A stretch of 10,788 nucleotides of DNA, from contig JASEHG010000051.1 of assembly GCA_030018855.1 (NCBI GenBank), forward strand, positions 1 to 10,788. The letters are read 5' to 3'. The notes under the pieces were generated by a model. That model was not told where the DNA came from. It worked only from the letters and a program-made list of their open reading frames with translations, and searched no databases. Source of the stretch: Candidatus Brocadiaceae bacterium (GTDB lineage: Bacteria > Planctomycetota > Brocadiia > Brocadiales > Bathyanammoxibiaceae). A program made the translations under genes and the position numbers. This document shows positions 1 to 5,808 of this stretch, piece after piece (position 1 is the first letter of the stretch; each line of letters opens with the position of its first letter).

Positions 1-25
1 GACGCACCCTACAAACTTCCCCTTC

Positions 26-40
26 TCCGCCTGAGGCGGA
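26..40. repeat. Palindrome TCCGCC-TGA-GGCGGA
   Basis: Perfect 6-bp inverted repeat around TGA. The same core recurs at 6892-6906 (TTA centre) and, degenerate or truncated, at 10691-10772, so this is a dispersed palindrome family rather than a local hairpin. It lies in the non-coding stretch 1-102, where I see no gene. Confidence 0.75.
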
Positions 41-75
41 TTCAGGGTCAGAATGGCAAACGGTGCTGTAGCAAC

Positions 76-90
76 TTTTGCAGAGGTCTC
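76..90 (+). repeat. 15-nt direct repeat, copy 1
   Basis: TTTTGCAGAGGTCTC is found here and again identically at 9565-9579 in the same orientation. Both copies are intergenic and follow a TAGCA-containing stretch. A 15-nt exact match in a 10.8-kb window is unlikely by chance. It could be the edge of a larger dispersed repeat. Confidence 0.6.
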
Positions 91-102
91 TAAAAATTTA
101 CT

Positions 103-381
103 ATGGGCAAATTGAAAAAGGTGACTAGGTTCAAGGGTGAGAAAGAGGAGTTTGAATCTTGGTCCACCTACAATTCAAGCAAGGGAACCCACAGGATATA
201 CATCCAGGTGCTTCGCCAGATGTCCCCTGAAAGGAGGTTGCTTAAGGCATTTGAGTTATCTGAGTTTACTAACCACCTTTTTATCCATGGACTACGCAAG
301 AGGTTCCCGAACCTTTCAGATGAAGAGTTCAAAAGGATACTCTTAGAACGCCTGGGTAAATGTCACAACAGAAATTATTAA
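103..381 (+). CDS. Small conserved-looking partner of a nucleotidyltransferase (possible antitoxin)
   Basis: 92 residues if started at the ATG at 103. No Shine-Dalgarno site precedes this ATG, so the true start may be an internal codon such as GTG 121 or ATG 220. The C-terminal half is rich in charged helix (around residues 40-85, MSPERRLLKAFELSEF then a second helix ending LLERL) and resembles short proteins I have seen encoded directly before nucleotidyltransferase-fold genes. The N-terminal 35 residues are less convincing. Its end overlaps the next gene by 22 nt, which points to translational coupling and joint function. The region is AT-richer than the genes from 972 on. An antitoxin or regulatory-partner role is inferred from gene arrangement only; no catalytic or DNA-binding motif is visible. 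Confidence 0.6.
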   Translation: MGKLKKVTRFKGEKEEFESWSTYNSSKGTHRIYIQVLRQMSPERRLLKAFELSEFTNHLFIHGLRKRFPNLSDEEFKRILLERLGKCHNRNY

Positions 382-926
382 AGCATGTCATTCAAGCACT
401 CAACCGGGCTGGAATCCAACACATGCTGACAGGCTCTATCGTTTCTAGCCTGCAAGGAGAGCCCAGGTCTACCCATGATATAGATATAGTCGTCGCTATT
501 ACAAAATCTAAAGTTCATAAATTAATTGAGGCCTTTCCTCCACCCAATTTTTACTTAGATGAACAATCCGTCCTTGATGCCATTGACCGTCGTGGCACGT
601 TCAATCTAATCGAATCAAAAAGCGGAGATAAAGTTGACTTCTGGATATTGACAAAAGAACCTTTTGACCAATTACGTTTTTCAAGGAGATACCGTGAAGA
701 GTTTATGGGGTTAGAGATGCAGGTTTCAAGTCCAGAGGACACAATCCTGGCCAAATTGAGATGGGCAAAACTCTCCGGCGGAAGCGAAAAACAATTTACT
801 GATGCCCTGAGAGTTTATGAAGTGCAGTATGGGAAACTAGATATAAATTACATAGAGCATTGGGCAAAAGCATTAGGCATTGAATCATTATGGAAACGGT
901 TAATGGAAGAAGCAGAAACGGTGTAG
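360..926 (+). CDS. Nucleotidyltransferase-fold protein (MNT/AbiEii-like)
   Basis: 188 residues. The N-terminus shows the polymerase-beta-type nucleotidyltransferase signature: Gly25-Ser26, then Asp40-Ile-Asp42 in a PRSTHDIDIVV context, and a third candidate carboxylate at Asp93 (KVDFW). These would bind two Mg ions and a nucleotide. The C-terminal part is helical (about residues 120-188), including a SPEDTILAKLRWAK stretch typical of this group. Proteins of this type are often toxin or toxin-neutralising halves of two-gene modules (MNT/HEPN, AbiEi/AbiEii), transferring nucleotides to protein or RNA targets. Here the partner is the overlapping small gene upstream rather than a recognisable HEPN protein. 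The ATG at 360 has only a weak ribosome site, consistent with coupling. Function beyond the fold is inferred. Confidence 0.8.
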   Translation: MSQQKLLKHVIQALNRAGIQHMLTGSIVSSLQGEPRSTHDIDIVVAITKSKVHKLIEAFPPPNFYLDEQSVLDAIDRRGTFNLIESKSGDKVDFWILTKEPFDQLRFSRRYREEFMGLEMQVSSPEDTILAKLRWAKLSGGSEKQFTDALRVYEVQYGKLDINYIEHWAKALGIESLWKRLMEEAETV

Positions 927-971
927 TTGACGTACGACAGCGCTTACGATACTTCGCTAAATTTCCATTAG

Positions 972-1364
972 ATGCCTAAACCTCCAAAGACAATGGAAGA
1001 AGCTATCCTTGAACACCCCTGGGCCAATTTCTTTGGCTTTGAGAGAGTGGATGATAAAGGCAAGACACACTGTCAGCCCTGGGTCATCCGTGGAAACGGT
1101 ACCCTTCGCCTCACCAGTAAAGGGGTCTACTTCTCAAGGTATGTCCCACAGCTAGAAATCTTTATCCCACTCCAGGACATCCTCAAGGTAGAGCTGGGCC
1201 GCTGGCACAACGGCAAGACCTATCTCTTCCTCCCCATCCTGAAGATACGTTTCAAGAAAGAGGGTGAGGTCCAAATCTTCGGCGCCTGCGTGGGTTGGAA
1301 AAAAAAGACGCTGGTATGGAAGGAGAAGCTAGAGGAGATGTTGAAGAAGGACTTTGAAAAGTAG
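972..1364 (+). CDS. Small PH-like-fold hypothetical protein
   Basis: 130 residues, cytosolic by appearance, with no signal peptide or membrane span. Residues about 38-115 read as alternating beta strands (GTLRLTSKGVYFSRY, LEIFIPLQDILKVELG, YLFLPILKIRFKK) followed by a C-terminal amphipathic helix (VWKEKLEEMLKK). This is the order expected of a bacterial PH or GRAM-type domain, and the strand LTSKGVYFSRY followed by IPLQDILKVE is typical of that fold. Many such domains bind lipids or act as small scaffolds; no ligand can be read here. The ATG at 972 has no clear Shine-Dalgarno site. It stands alone between the nucleotidyltransferase pair and the deacylase operon. Fold assignment is moderate, function unknown. 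Confidence 0.65.
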   Translation: MPKPPKTMEEAILEHPWANFFGFERVDDKGKTHCQPWVIRGNGTLRLTSKGVYFSRYVPQLEIFIPLQDILKVELGRWHNGKTYLFLPILKIRFKKEGEVQIFGACVGWKKKTLVWKEKLEEMLKKDFEK

Positions 1365-1429
1365 TAGTCCTCTCTGAAAAGGCCAGCAGTCCATATCTAT
1401 ATCATCCACATTGGGAATGGCCTTCCCAC

Positions 1430-1457
1430 TTGAACGGCGCCCCACAGAGGTTATAAT
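1430..1457 (+). promoter_or_regulatory. Sigma-70-type promoter for the deacylase operon
   Basis: TTGAAC (1430-1435) and a perfect TATAAT (1452-1457) are separated by 16 nt, and the start codon lies at 1498. The 5' leader contains degenerate copies of the CTGAGGCG repeat at about 1465-1488, one of which supplies the GAGG (1484-1487) that could serve as ribosome site. Inferred from consensus match only. Confidence 0.5.
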
Positions 1458-1497
1458 CTGCTCATGCCTCAGGCAGATTTGCTGAGGCGAACGTTAG

Positions 1498-3093
1498 ATG
1501 GAAAATTCCTTAAGCCTTATCATTAAAAATGGCACCGTTGTGGACGGCACTGGCGCCCCAGCCATCCAATCAGACCTGGCCATAGAGGGGGGTAGGATTG
1601 CCCAAATCGGCAACCTGGATAGTAGGGGCACGGCGTTGCCGTGCCCTACCCTGGACGCCACCGGCCTCGTAGTCGCCCCCGGCTTCATTGACATCCACTC
1701 CCACAGCGACTTCCTCTGTCTTATTGAACCCAAAAGCCCGAGTAAGGTGCTGGACGGAGTAACCACTGAGATATGCGGTAACTGCGGCAGTTCCCCCTTT
1801 CCTCTCTCCGAGAAGACCTACCAGAGAAAACAGGAGGGTTACAAAAAATACGACCTGGAGATAGACTGGCGGGACGCCAAAGGATTCTTCAAGAGACTGG
1901 AAGTCACCCCCAGTTCCATCAACAGGGGCTTCCTGGTGGGACATGGCAGTCTGAGGGACTTCATCATAGGTTACGAGAACCGTCCTCCTGCTAAAGAAGA
2001 ACTCTCACGCATGGAGAAAGAACTAATACAGGCCCTCTCAGCCGGGGCCCTGGGCATGTCCAGTGGTCTTATATACCCACCAGGCTGTTTTGCCTCTAAA
2101 GCGGAACTCGTAGAACTCTGCAAGCTAGTGGCCCGGAAGGGTGGGGTGTACACCACCCACATGAGGGATGAGGGGGATGGGGTGCTGGAGGCCATAGGAG
2201 AGGCCCTGGAGGTGGCAAGGCAATCGGGCGTGAGCCTGGAGATATCCCACCTCAAGACCGCCGGCCAGAGGAACTGGCCTAAACTTGGGTCTATGCTAAA
2301 GCTCCTGGAAGGGGCCCTGTCTGAGGGAATCCGTGTCTCCGTAGATAGATACCCCTACACCGCGGCGGCTACGGACCTAGGAGTCCTCCTCCCCAGGTGG
2401 GTACAGGAGGGCGGTATAGATAAGGTCATGGAGAGACTTACACACCCCCCCACCCGGGAAAAGATTGCACAGGAGATTTTGGAAGGAAGGCGCCAGCAGA
2501 ATAACTGGGATTCCATAGTCATCTCGGCCGTCCACTCCCCGAATAGGAAGGAACTGGAGGGTAAGGGCCTGGGCCAACTCGCTACCCTGTGGGGTAAATC
2601 CCCCGTGGACGTAGTCCTGGACCTCCTGGTAGAAGAGAAATGCAGGGCCTGGATACTCCTATTCAGCATGAGTGAAGAAAACCTTGAGAAGATTCTCCCC
2701 CTGCCGTTTGTATGTATAGGCTCAGATAGCTCCCTCAGGGCCAGAGAGGGCCCGCTGTCCGAGGGTAAACCCCACCCCCGGGCCTACGGCACCTTCTCCA
2801 GAATCCTGGGAAGATACGTGAAGGAAAAGGGGATCCTTTCTATGGAAGAAGCAGTCCATAAGATGACTGGACTGCCTGCCCAGAAGCTCGGGCTCAAAGA
2901 GAGGGGACTCCTGAAGGAGGGTTACTTTGCCGACATAACCATCTTTGACCCAGGCAAGGTTACGGACAGGGCAACCTATCAGGAACCCCATGCGTATTCG
3001 GCAGGTATTGAGTACGTATTTGTCAATGGGAGGCTCACTGTGGATAAGGGACAGCATACGGGAGCCCTCGGCGGGCTGGTGCTAAAGAGGTGA
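1498..3093 (+). CDS. N-acyl-D-amino-acid deacylase (D-aminoacylase family amidohydrolase)
   Basis: 531 residues, close to the usual size of this family. It hydrolyses N-acyl-D-amino acids (or related N-acyl amides) to a D-amino acid and a carboxylate in the cytosol. All expected metal and catalytic residues of the TIM-barrel amidohydrolase are visible: His67-Ser-His69 in GFIDIHSHSD, the metal-bridging Cys96 in ICGNCG, His221 in THMRDEGDG, His251 in EISHLKTAG, and the general-base Asp410 in CIGSDSS. The C-terminal MTGLPAQKLGLKERG and ADITIFDP strands complete the beta-sandwich domain. Its last base overlaps the next gene's GTG start (GTGA), so it is the first gene of an operon with a C26 peptidase. 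Oddity: residues about 42-51 (SRGTALPCPT) are encoded by an in-frame palindromic repeat. Whether the substrate is a D-amino-acid derivative, a dipeptide or another cyclic amide cannot be read. Confidence 0.88.
   Translation: MENSLSLIIKNGTVVDGTGAPAIQSDLAIEGGRIAQIGNLDSRGTALPCPTLDATGLVVAPGFIDIHSHSDFLCLIEPKSPSKVLDGVTTEICGNCGSSPFPLSEKTYQRKQEGYKKYDLEIDWRDAKGFFKRLEVTPSSINRGFLVGHGSLRDFIIGYENRPPAKEELSRMEKELIQALSAGALGMSSGLIYPPGCFASKAELVELCKLVARKGGVYTTHMRDEGDGVLEAIGEALEVARQSGVSLEISHLKTAGQRNWPKLGSMLKLLEGALSEGIRVSVDRYPYTAAATDLGVLLPRWVQEGGIDKVMERLTHPPTREKIAQEILEGRRQQNNWDSIVISAVHSPNRKELEGKGLGQLATLWGKSPVDVVLDLLVEEKCRAWILLFSMSEENLEKILPLPFVCIGSDSSLRAREGPLSEGKPHPRAYGTFSRILGRYVKEKGILSMEEAVHKMTGLPAQKLGLKERGLLKEGYFADITIFDPGKVTDRATYQEPHAYSAGIEYVFVNGRLTVDKGQHTGALGGLVLKR
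1622..1649. repeat. 28-nt GTAGGGG palindrome inserted in frame in a coding gene
   Basis: The left arm is GTAGGGGCACGGC, the right arm GCCGTGCCCTAC, with GTT between; the right arm lacks one C. It has the same ends and total length as 3791-3818, 5157-5184 and 5664-5691. It is translated within the deacylase and leaves the frame open. The hexamer CCTGGA flanks it at 1614-1619 and 1650-1655. Confidence 0.85.
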
Positions 3094-3794
3094 AACCTTT
3101 TATAGGGATTAACTGCGACATTAGTCGGGAGTGGCCCGGCCACCAAGAAGAGAAACCCCGCCGCCTCTCTCTTTATTGCGAGTATTATGAGGCAGTAAAA
3201 ACGGCAGGGGGGATACCAATCCTCCTTGCCCCTCTGGAAGAGGCAAAAGATATAGAAGGATTACTGAACAGGCTTGACGGACTCATACTCAGCGGTGGTG
3301 ACGACATCTGGCCAGAGCGATACGGACAGACAAGACATGACAGGACCAACCTCGTCTCTAAGGTTAGAGACACTTTTGACTTCCAACTGGCAAGGCAGGC
3401 CCTGGACATGGATATACCCGTGCTGGGTATCTGCCACGGTATACAGCTTATTAACGTAGTAATGGGCGGTACCCTTATTCAGGACATACCCTCTCACTTA
3501 AAAGTGACCCATAAAGTAACGGTGGAGCGGGGGACACACCTCCATGAATTTTTTAAGACAGACGCACTCATGGTCAATAGTATCCACCACCAGGCCATTG
3601 GCCGCCTGGGAGAGGGGCTAAAGGTGAGTGCCACGGCAGAAGACGGGATTGTAGAGGCCGTAGAGGGCACGGGACACTCCCTGGTCATGGGGGTACAGTG
3701 GCACCCGGAGAGGATGCTGGAGGATTCCACCCAGAGGAGGCTATTCACTGCCTTCCTGGAGGAGGTAAAGGGGCGTGTTCAAAAAAATCTGTAG
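3090..3794 (+). CDS. Gamma-glutamyl-gamma-aminobutyrate hydrolase-like class I glutamine amidotransferase (peptidase C26)
   Basis: 234 residues, usual size for PuuD-like enzymes. The class I amidotransferase triad is present: nucleophile Cys115 in GICHGIQ, with His205 and Glu207 in QWHPER. The LILSGGDDI loop and the opening PFIGINCD strand are characteristic of the C26 family, which cleaves gamma-glutamyl amide bonds. The start is GTG at 3090, overlapping the upstream stop as GTGA, so translation is coupled. The gene's TAG stop lies inside a palindromic repeat, and the last 20 nt overlap the next gene. Next to a D-aminoacylase, a role in salvage of gamma-glutamyl or D-amino-acid-containing peptides (for example peptidoglycan fragments) is a reasonable inference. 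The true substrate is unknown. Confidence 0.87.
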   Translation: MKPFIGINCDISREWPGHQEEKPRRLSLYCEYYEAVKTAGGIPILLAPLEEAKDIEGLLNRLDGLILSGGDDIWPERYGQTRHDRTNLVSKVRDTFDFQLARQALDMDIPVLGICHGIQLINVVMGGTLIQDIPSHLKVTHKVTVERGTHLHEFFKTDALMVNSIHHQAIGRLGEGLKVSATAEDGIVEAVEGTGHSLVMGVQWHPERMLEDSTQRRLFTAFLEEVKGRVQKNL

Positions 3795-5160
3795 GGGCGT
3801 ATTGCAATACGCCCCTACCCCTGGTGGGTTACTACTCTTACTATTATGCCTCTCGTGCGGTGGCCCTCCCCCCACCAAACTTGAAGAGGATATAACAAGG
3901 TACAAGAGGATACTGAGGGCCTTGCCTGAGGACGTGGACACCCATTACCGCCTGGGGCTTGCTTACTATGAAGACAAAGACTACGAGGCGGCAATAAGGG
4001 AACTAAAGACGGCCATTAAGGAGGCACCGACCATTCCAATCTTATACAACCAATTGGGGCTGGCTTACCAGGCAGACGACGAGCCCAGGGATGCCATAGA
4101 AGAGTACCAGAAGGCCCTGGAGCTTGAGCCTGAATTCTTTCCCGCAAGGGTTAACCTGGGTGTGGTCTATTATCTGCAGATGCGGTTCACAGACGCCGCC
4201 GGAGAATTCACCCAGGTACTCCAGAAGAGGCCAGACCATGCTGGGGCCCACCTGGGCCTCGGGCTTGCTTATGTTAAGATGGACAAATATGAGGAGGCCA
4301 TAAGCCACTTCCAGGAGGCTATCAGACTAAACCCACAGGACTCGGAGGCCTATAAACAACTGGGCCTCGTTTACAAACTCCAGGGTAAGAAGGAAGAGGC
4401 CCTGGCCAACCTGAAGACCGCTGTAACCCTTAACCCAAATGACGGCGAGGCCGACTGGTACCTGGCGGGGCTTTACATGGAAAGAGGCCAGGTGGACGAG
4501 GCGATAATGTATTACGCCTTCGTTACTGACATCATGAGCGGTATGCCTATGGCCCACTACGAGAAGGGTGTGGCCCTTAGAAAGAAGGGGGCCCTCCTGG
4601 AGGCCCTCGCAGAGTTTGAAAGGGCAGAGAAGGGAGACCCTAAGTATACGGGTCTACAGGCCCAACTAGCCTCCCTTTATCATGAATTGAACAGGATAGA
4701 AGAGGCCATAGACCACTACGAAAAGGCCCTGAAATACGCCTCAGGACCACAAGAGGTTGAGCTGCGCCGGGGGCTAGGCAATGCCTACACCCAGCAGTGG
4801 AAATTCAAGAAGGCCATTGAACAGTATAAGAAAGCCCTGGCGATTGAGCCTGAAAACGCACAGACCCATAAAGAAATAGCGGAGGCCTATGCCTTTAATC
4901 GTGACATCCCCGACGCCCTCCCCCACTGGAGGAGGGCGGCCGAACTGTCCCCAGGCCTTGCACAAGATATCTGGGAAAGGGCGCTAGACTTTGATTACTC
5001 TATAGCTGAGGCCCACTACGCCCTGGGGCTAATCTACGAAAGACAAGGGAAAATGGACAAGGCCCTTAACTCCCTGACCAAGGCAGTAAAGCTGCGTCCG
5101 CAGGATAAGGACTACCAGTCAGCCCTGGAGAGGATAAAAAAGCAAGTAGGCAGTAAGTAG
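3775..5160 (+). CDS. Lipoprotein with about eleven TPR repeats
   Basis: 461 residues. It starts at GTG 3775, chosen because a full AGGAGGT (3760-3766) precedes it by 8 nt, even though it overlaps the upstream gene. The N-terminus has two lysines, a repeat-derived stretch (CRGVLQYAPTP), then six leucines and a lipobox-like LSC with the acylated cysteine at about residue 28. This suggests periplasmic display on a lipid anchor. From about residue 55 to the end run roughly eleven tetratricopeptide repeats of 34 residues with the usual small and aromatic pattern (for example LGLAY followed by AIEEYQKALELEP). One unit near residue 385 is lengthened (DIWERALDFDYS). TPR arrays are protein-binding scaffolds; the partner is not visible. 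It is the third gene of the deacylase-peptidase operon. Its TAG stop lies in a second palindrome copy. Confidence 0.87.
   Translation: MFKKICRGVLQYAPTPGGLLLLLLCLSCGGPPPTKLEEDITRYKRILRALPEDVDTHYRLGLAYYEDKDYEAAIRELKTAIKEAPTIPILYNQLGLAYQADDEPRDAIEEYQKALELEPEFFPARVNLGVVYYLQMRFTDAAGEFTQVLQKRPDHAGAHLGLGLAYVKMDKYEEAISHFQEAIRLNPQDSEAYKQLGLVYKLQGKKEEALANLKTAVTLNPNDGEADWYLAGLYMERGQVDEAIMYYAFVTDIMSGMPMAHYEKGVALRKKGALLEALAEFERAEKGDPKYTGLQAQLASLYHELNRIEEAIDHYEKALKYASGPQEVELRRGLGNAYTQQWKFKKAIEQYKKALAIEPENAQTHKEIAEAYAFNRDIPDALPHWRRAAELSPGLAQDIWERALDFDYSIAEAHYALGLIYERQGKMDKALNSLTKAVKLRPQDKDYQSALERIKKQVGSK
3791..3818. repeat. 28-nt GTAGGGG palindrome spanning a stop codon and a signal peptide
   Basis: Perfect palindrome with arms GTAGGGGCGTATTG and CAATACGCCCCTAC. 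The TAG at its left end is the stop codon of the peptidase gene (3792-3794). In another frame the whole element codes residues of the N-region of the following lipoprotein signal peptide. Confidence 0.92.
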
Positions 5161-5184
5161 GGGCACGTTGCAACGTGCCCCTAC
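5157..5184. repeat. 28-nt GTAGGGG palindrome supplying a stop codon
   Basis: Perfect palindrome with arms GTAGGGGCACGTTG and CAACGTGCCCCTAC. Its TAG (5158-5160) is the stop codon of the TPR lipoprotein. It sits between two convergent genes and could fold in both transcripts, but no U-tract follows, so I call it a repeat rather than a terminator. Confidence 0.92.
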
Positions 5185-5201
5185 TATATGGCCCCCGACT
5201 T

Positions 5202-5642
5202 CTAGCTTCCTAACTCCAGCAGGTCTAACTTAGTCTTCTCATCAAGTTGTCTCTTTACCATCGCCCCCTCCAGTTCAAGGATTACGGCCTCTATTGTAAG
5301 ATATATCTTTGCCTCCTTTCTTATACAGCCTAGAAGGAGTTTCTCCTCGCGGCCAATGGTGCTGTGGACGTGGACCTTCGGCTCGTTGTCTTTCCAGAAG
5401 ATGGTGCCCAGCCCCACTACCTCCCGGCCATCCTGAAAACCCCTCCACATGGGGGTTGGGGGGACCACTGGTCTTTCAGGCCCCACCACCACCTCCGCCT
5501 CCTCCAGGGCCCCAAGGAAATGGATAATTCCAGCACGCACGTCTTCCCTTTTGATAAGCCCGGTCAGTTCCTTAAGAAAATCCTCCCCATGGTCAAACCT
5601 CACCACAAATACCCTTCCCATACGGCATTGAGTATATTTCAT
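5202..5642 (-). CDS. PPC-domain (DUF296) protein
   Basis: 146 residues. The sequence matches the Plants and Prokaryotes Conserved domain throughout: RFDHGEDFLKELTGLIKRE at about residues 15-33, then AGIIHFLGALEEAEV, then a His-containing core KVHVHSTIGRE and the closing ILELEGA. Bacterial PPC proteins form trimers; plant relatives with AT-hooks bind DNA, but no AT-hook or other DNA-binding segment is present here, so the usual label DNA-binding is not supported by this sequence. The conserved histidines may bind metal or a ligand. The ATG at 5642 has AGGAGG four bases upstream, slightly close. The gene is divergent from the GH99-like gene and converges on the TPR lipoprotein gene. Confidence 0.85.
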   Translation of the reverse strand: MKYTQCRMGRVFVVRFDHGEDFLKELTGLIKREDVRAGIIHFLGALEEAEVVVGPERPVVPPTPMWRGFQDGREVVGLGTIFWKDNEPKVHVHSTIGREEKLLLGCIRKEAKIYLTIEAVILELEGAMVKRQLDEKTKLDLLELGS

Positions 5643-5663
5643 CTGCCCTCCTGATTTGGGTCG

Positions 5664-5691
5664 GTAGGGGTTTGATTAATCAACCCCCTAC
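5664..5691. repeat. 28-nt GTAGGGG palindrome, intergenic copy
   Basis: Ends GTAGGGG and CCCCTAC with an AT-rich TTTGATTAATCAA core. The arms are complementary with one mismatch. Same length as the three other copies, but with a quite different core, so the ends and the symmetry are what is conserved. It lies in the divergent intergenic region upstream of both the PPC and GH99-like genes. Confidence 0.8.
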
Positions 5692-5771
5692 GTATAAAAA
5701 GCCATAGTATAAATTCCACTCGGCCATATTAACCCACTTCTACCACCTGAGCAAGCCTAAGCGGATTACTA

Positions 5772-5799
5772 TTTAACTTGGTGATAAATCGTTTATAAT
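5772..5799 (+). promoter_or_regulatory. Promoter of the GH99-like gene, placed for a near-leaderless transcript
   Basis: TTTAAC (5772-5777) and a perfect TATAAT (5794-5799) are 16 nt apart. The -10 box ends only 9 nt before the ATG at 5809, so transcription would begin about two or three bases before the start codon. The stretch between contains only A and T and has no Shine-Dalgarno site. Confidence 0.45.
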
Positions 5800-5808
5800 T
5801 AATAATTA

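Noticed and set aside
1413..1427. GGGAA-TGGCC-TTCCC hairpin before the deacylase promoter
   Set aside because: A five-base stem with no T-run is too weak to call a terminator or operator.
1570..1944. 124-residue minus-strand frame inside the deacylase
   Set aside because: It is antisense to catalytic motifs of a well-conserved enzyme and shows no family resemblance or independent support as a gene.
5157..5184. Intrinsic terminator between convergent genes
   Set aside because: The stem is strong but no run of T follows on either strand, and the sequence belongs to a repeat family also found in coding DNA.
5309..5654. Plus-strand frames opposite the PPC-domain gene
   Set aside because: They are proline-rich antisense readings; the minus-strand frame matches the PPC domain along its whole length and has its own ribosome site.
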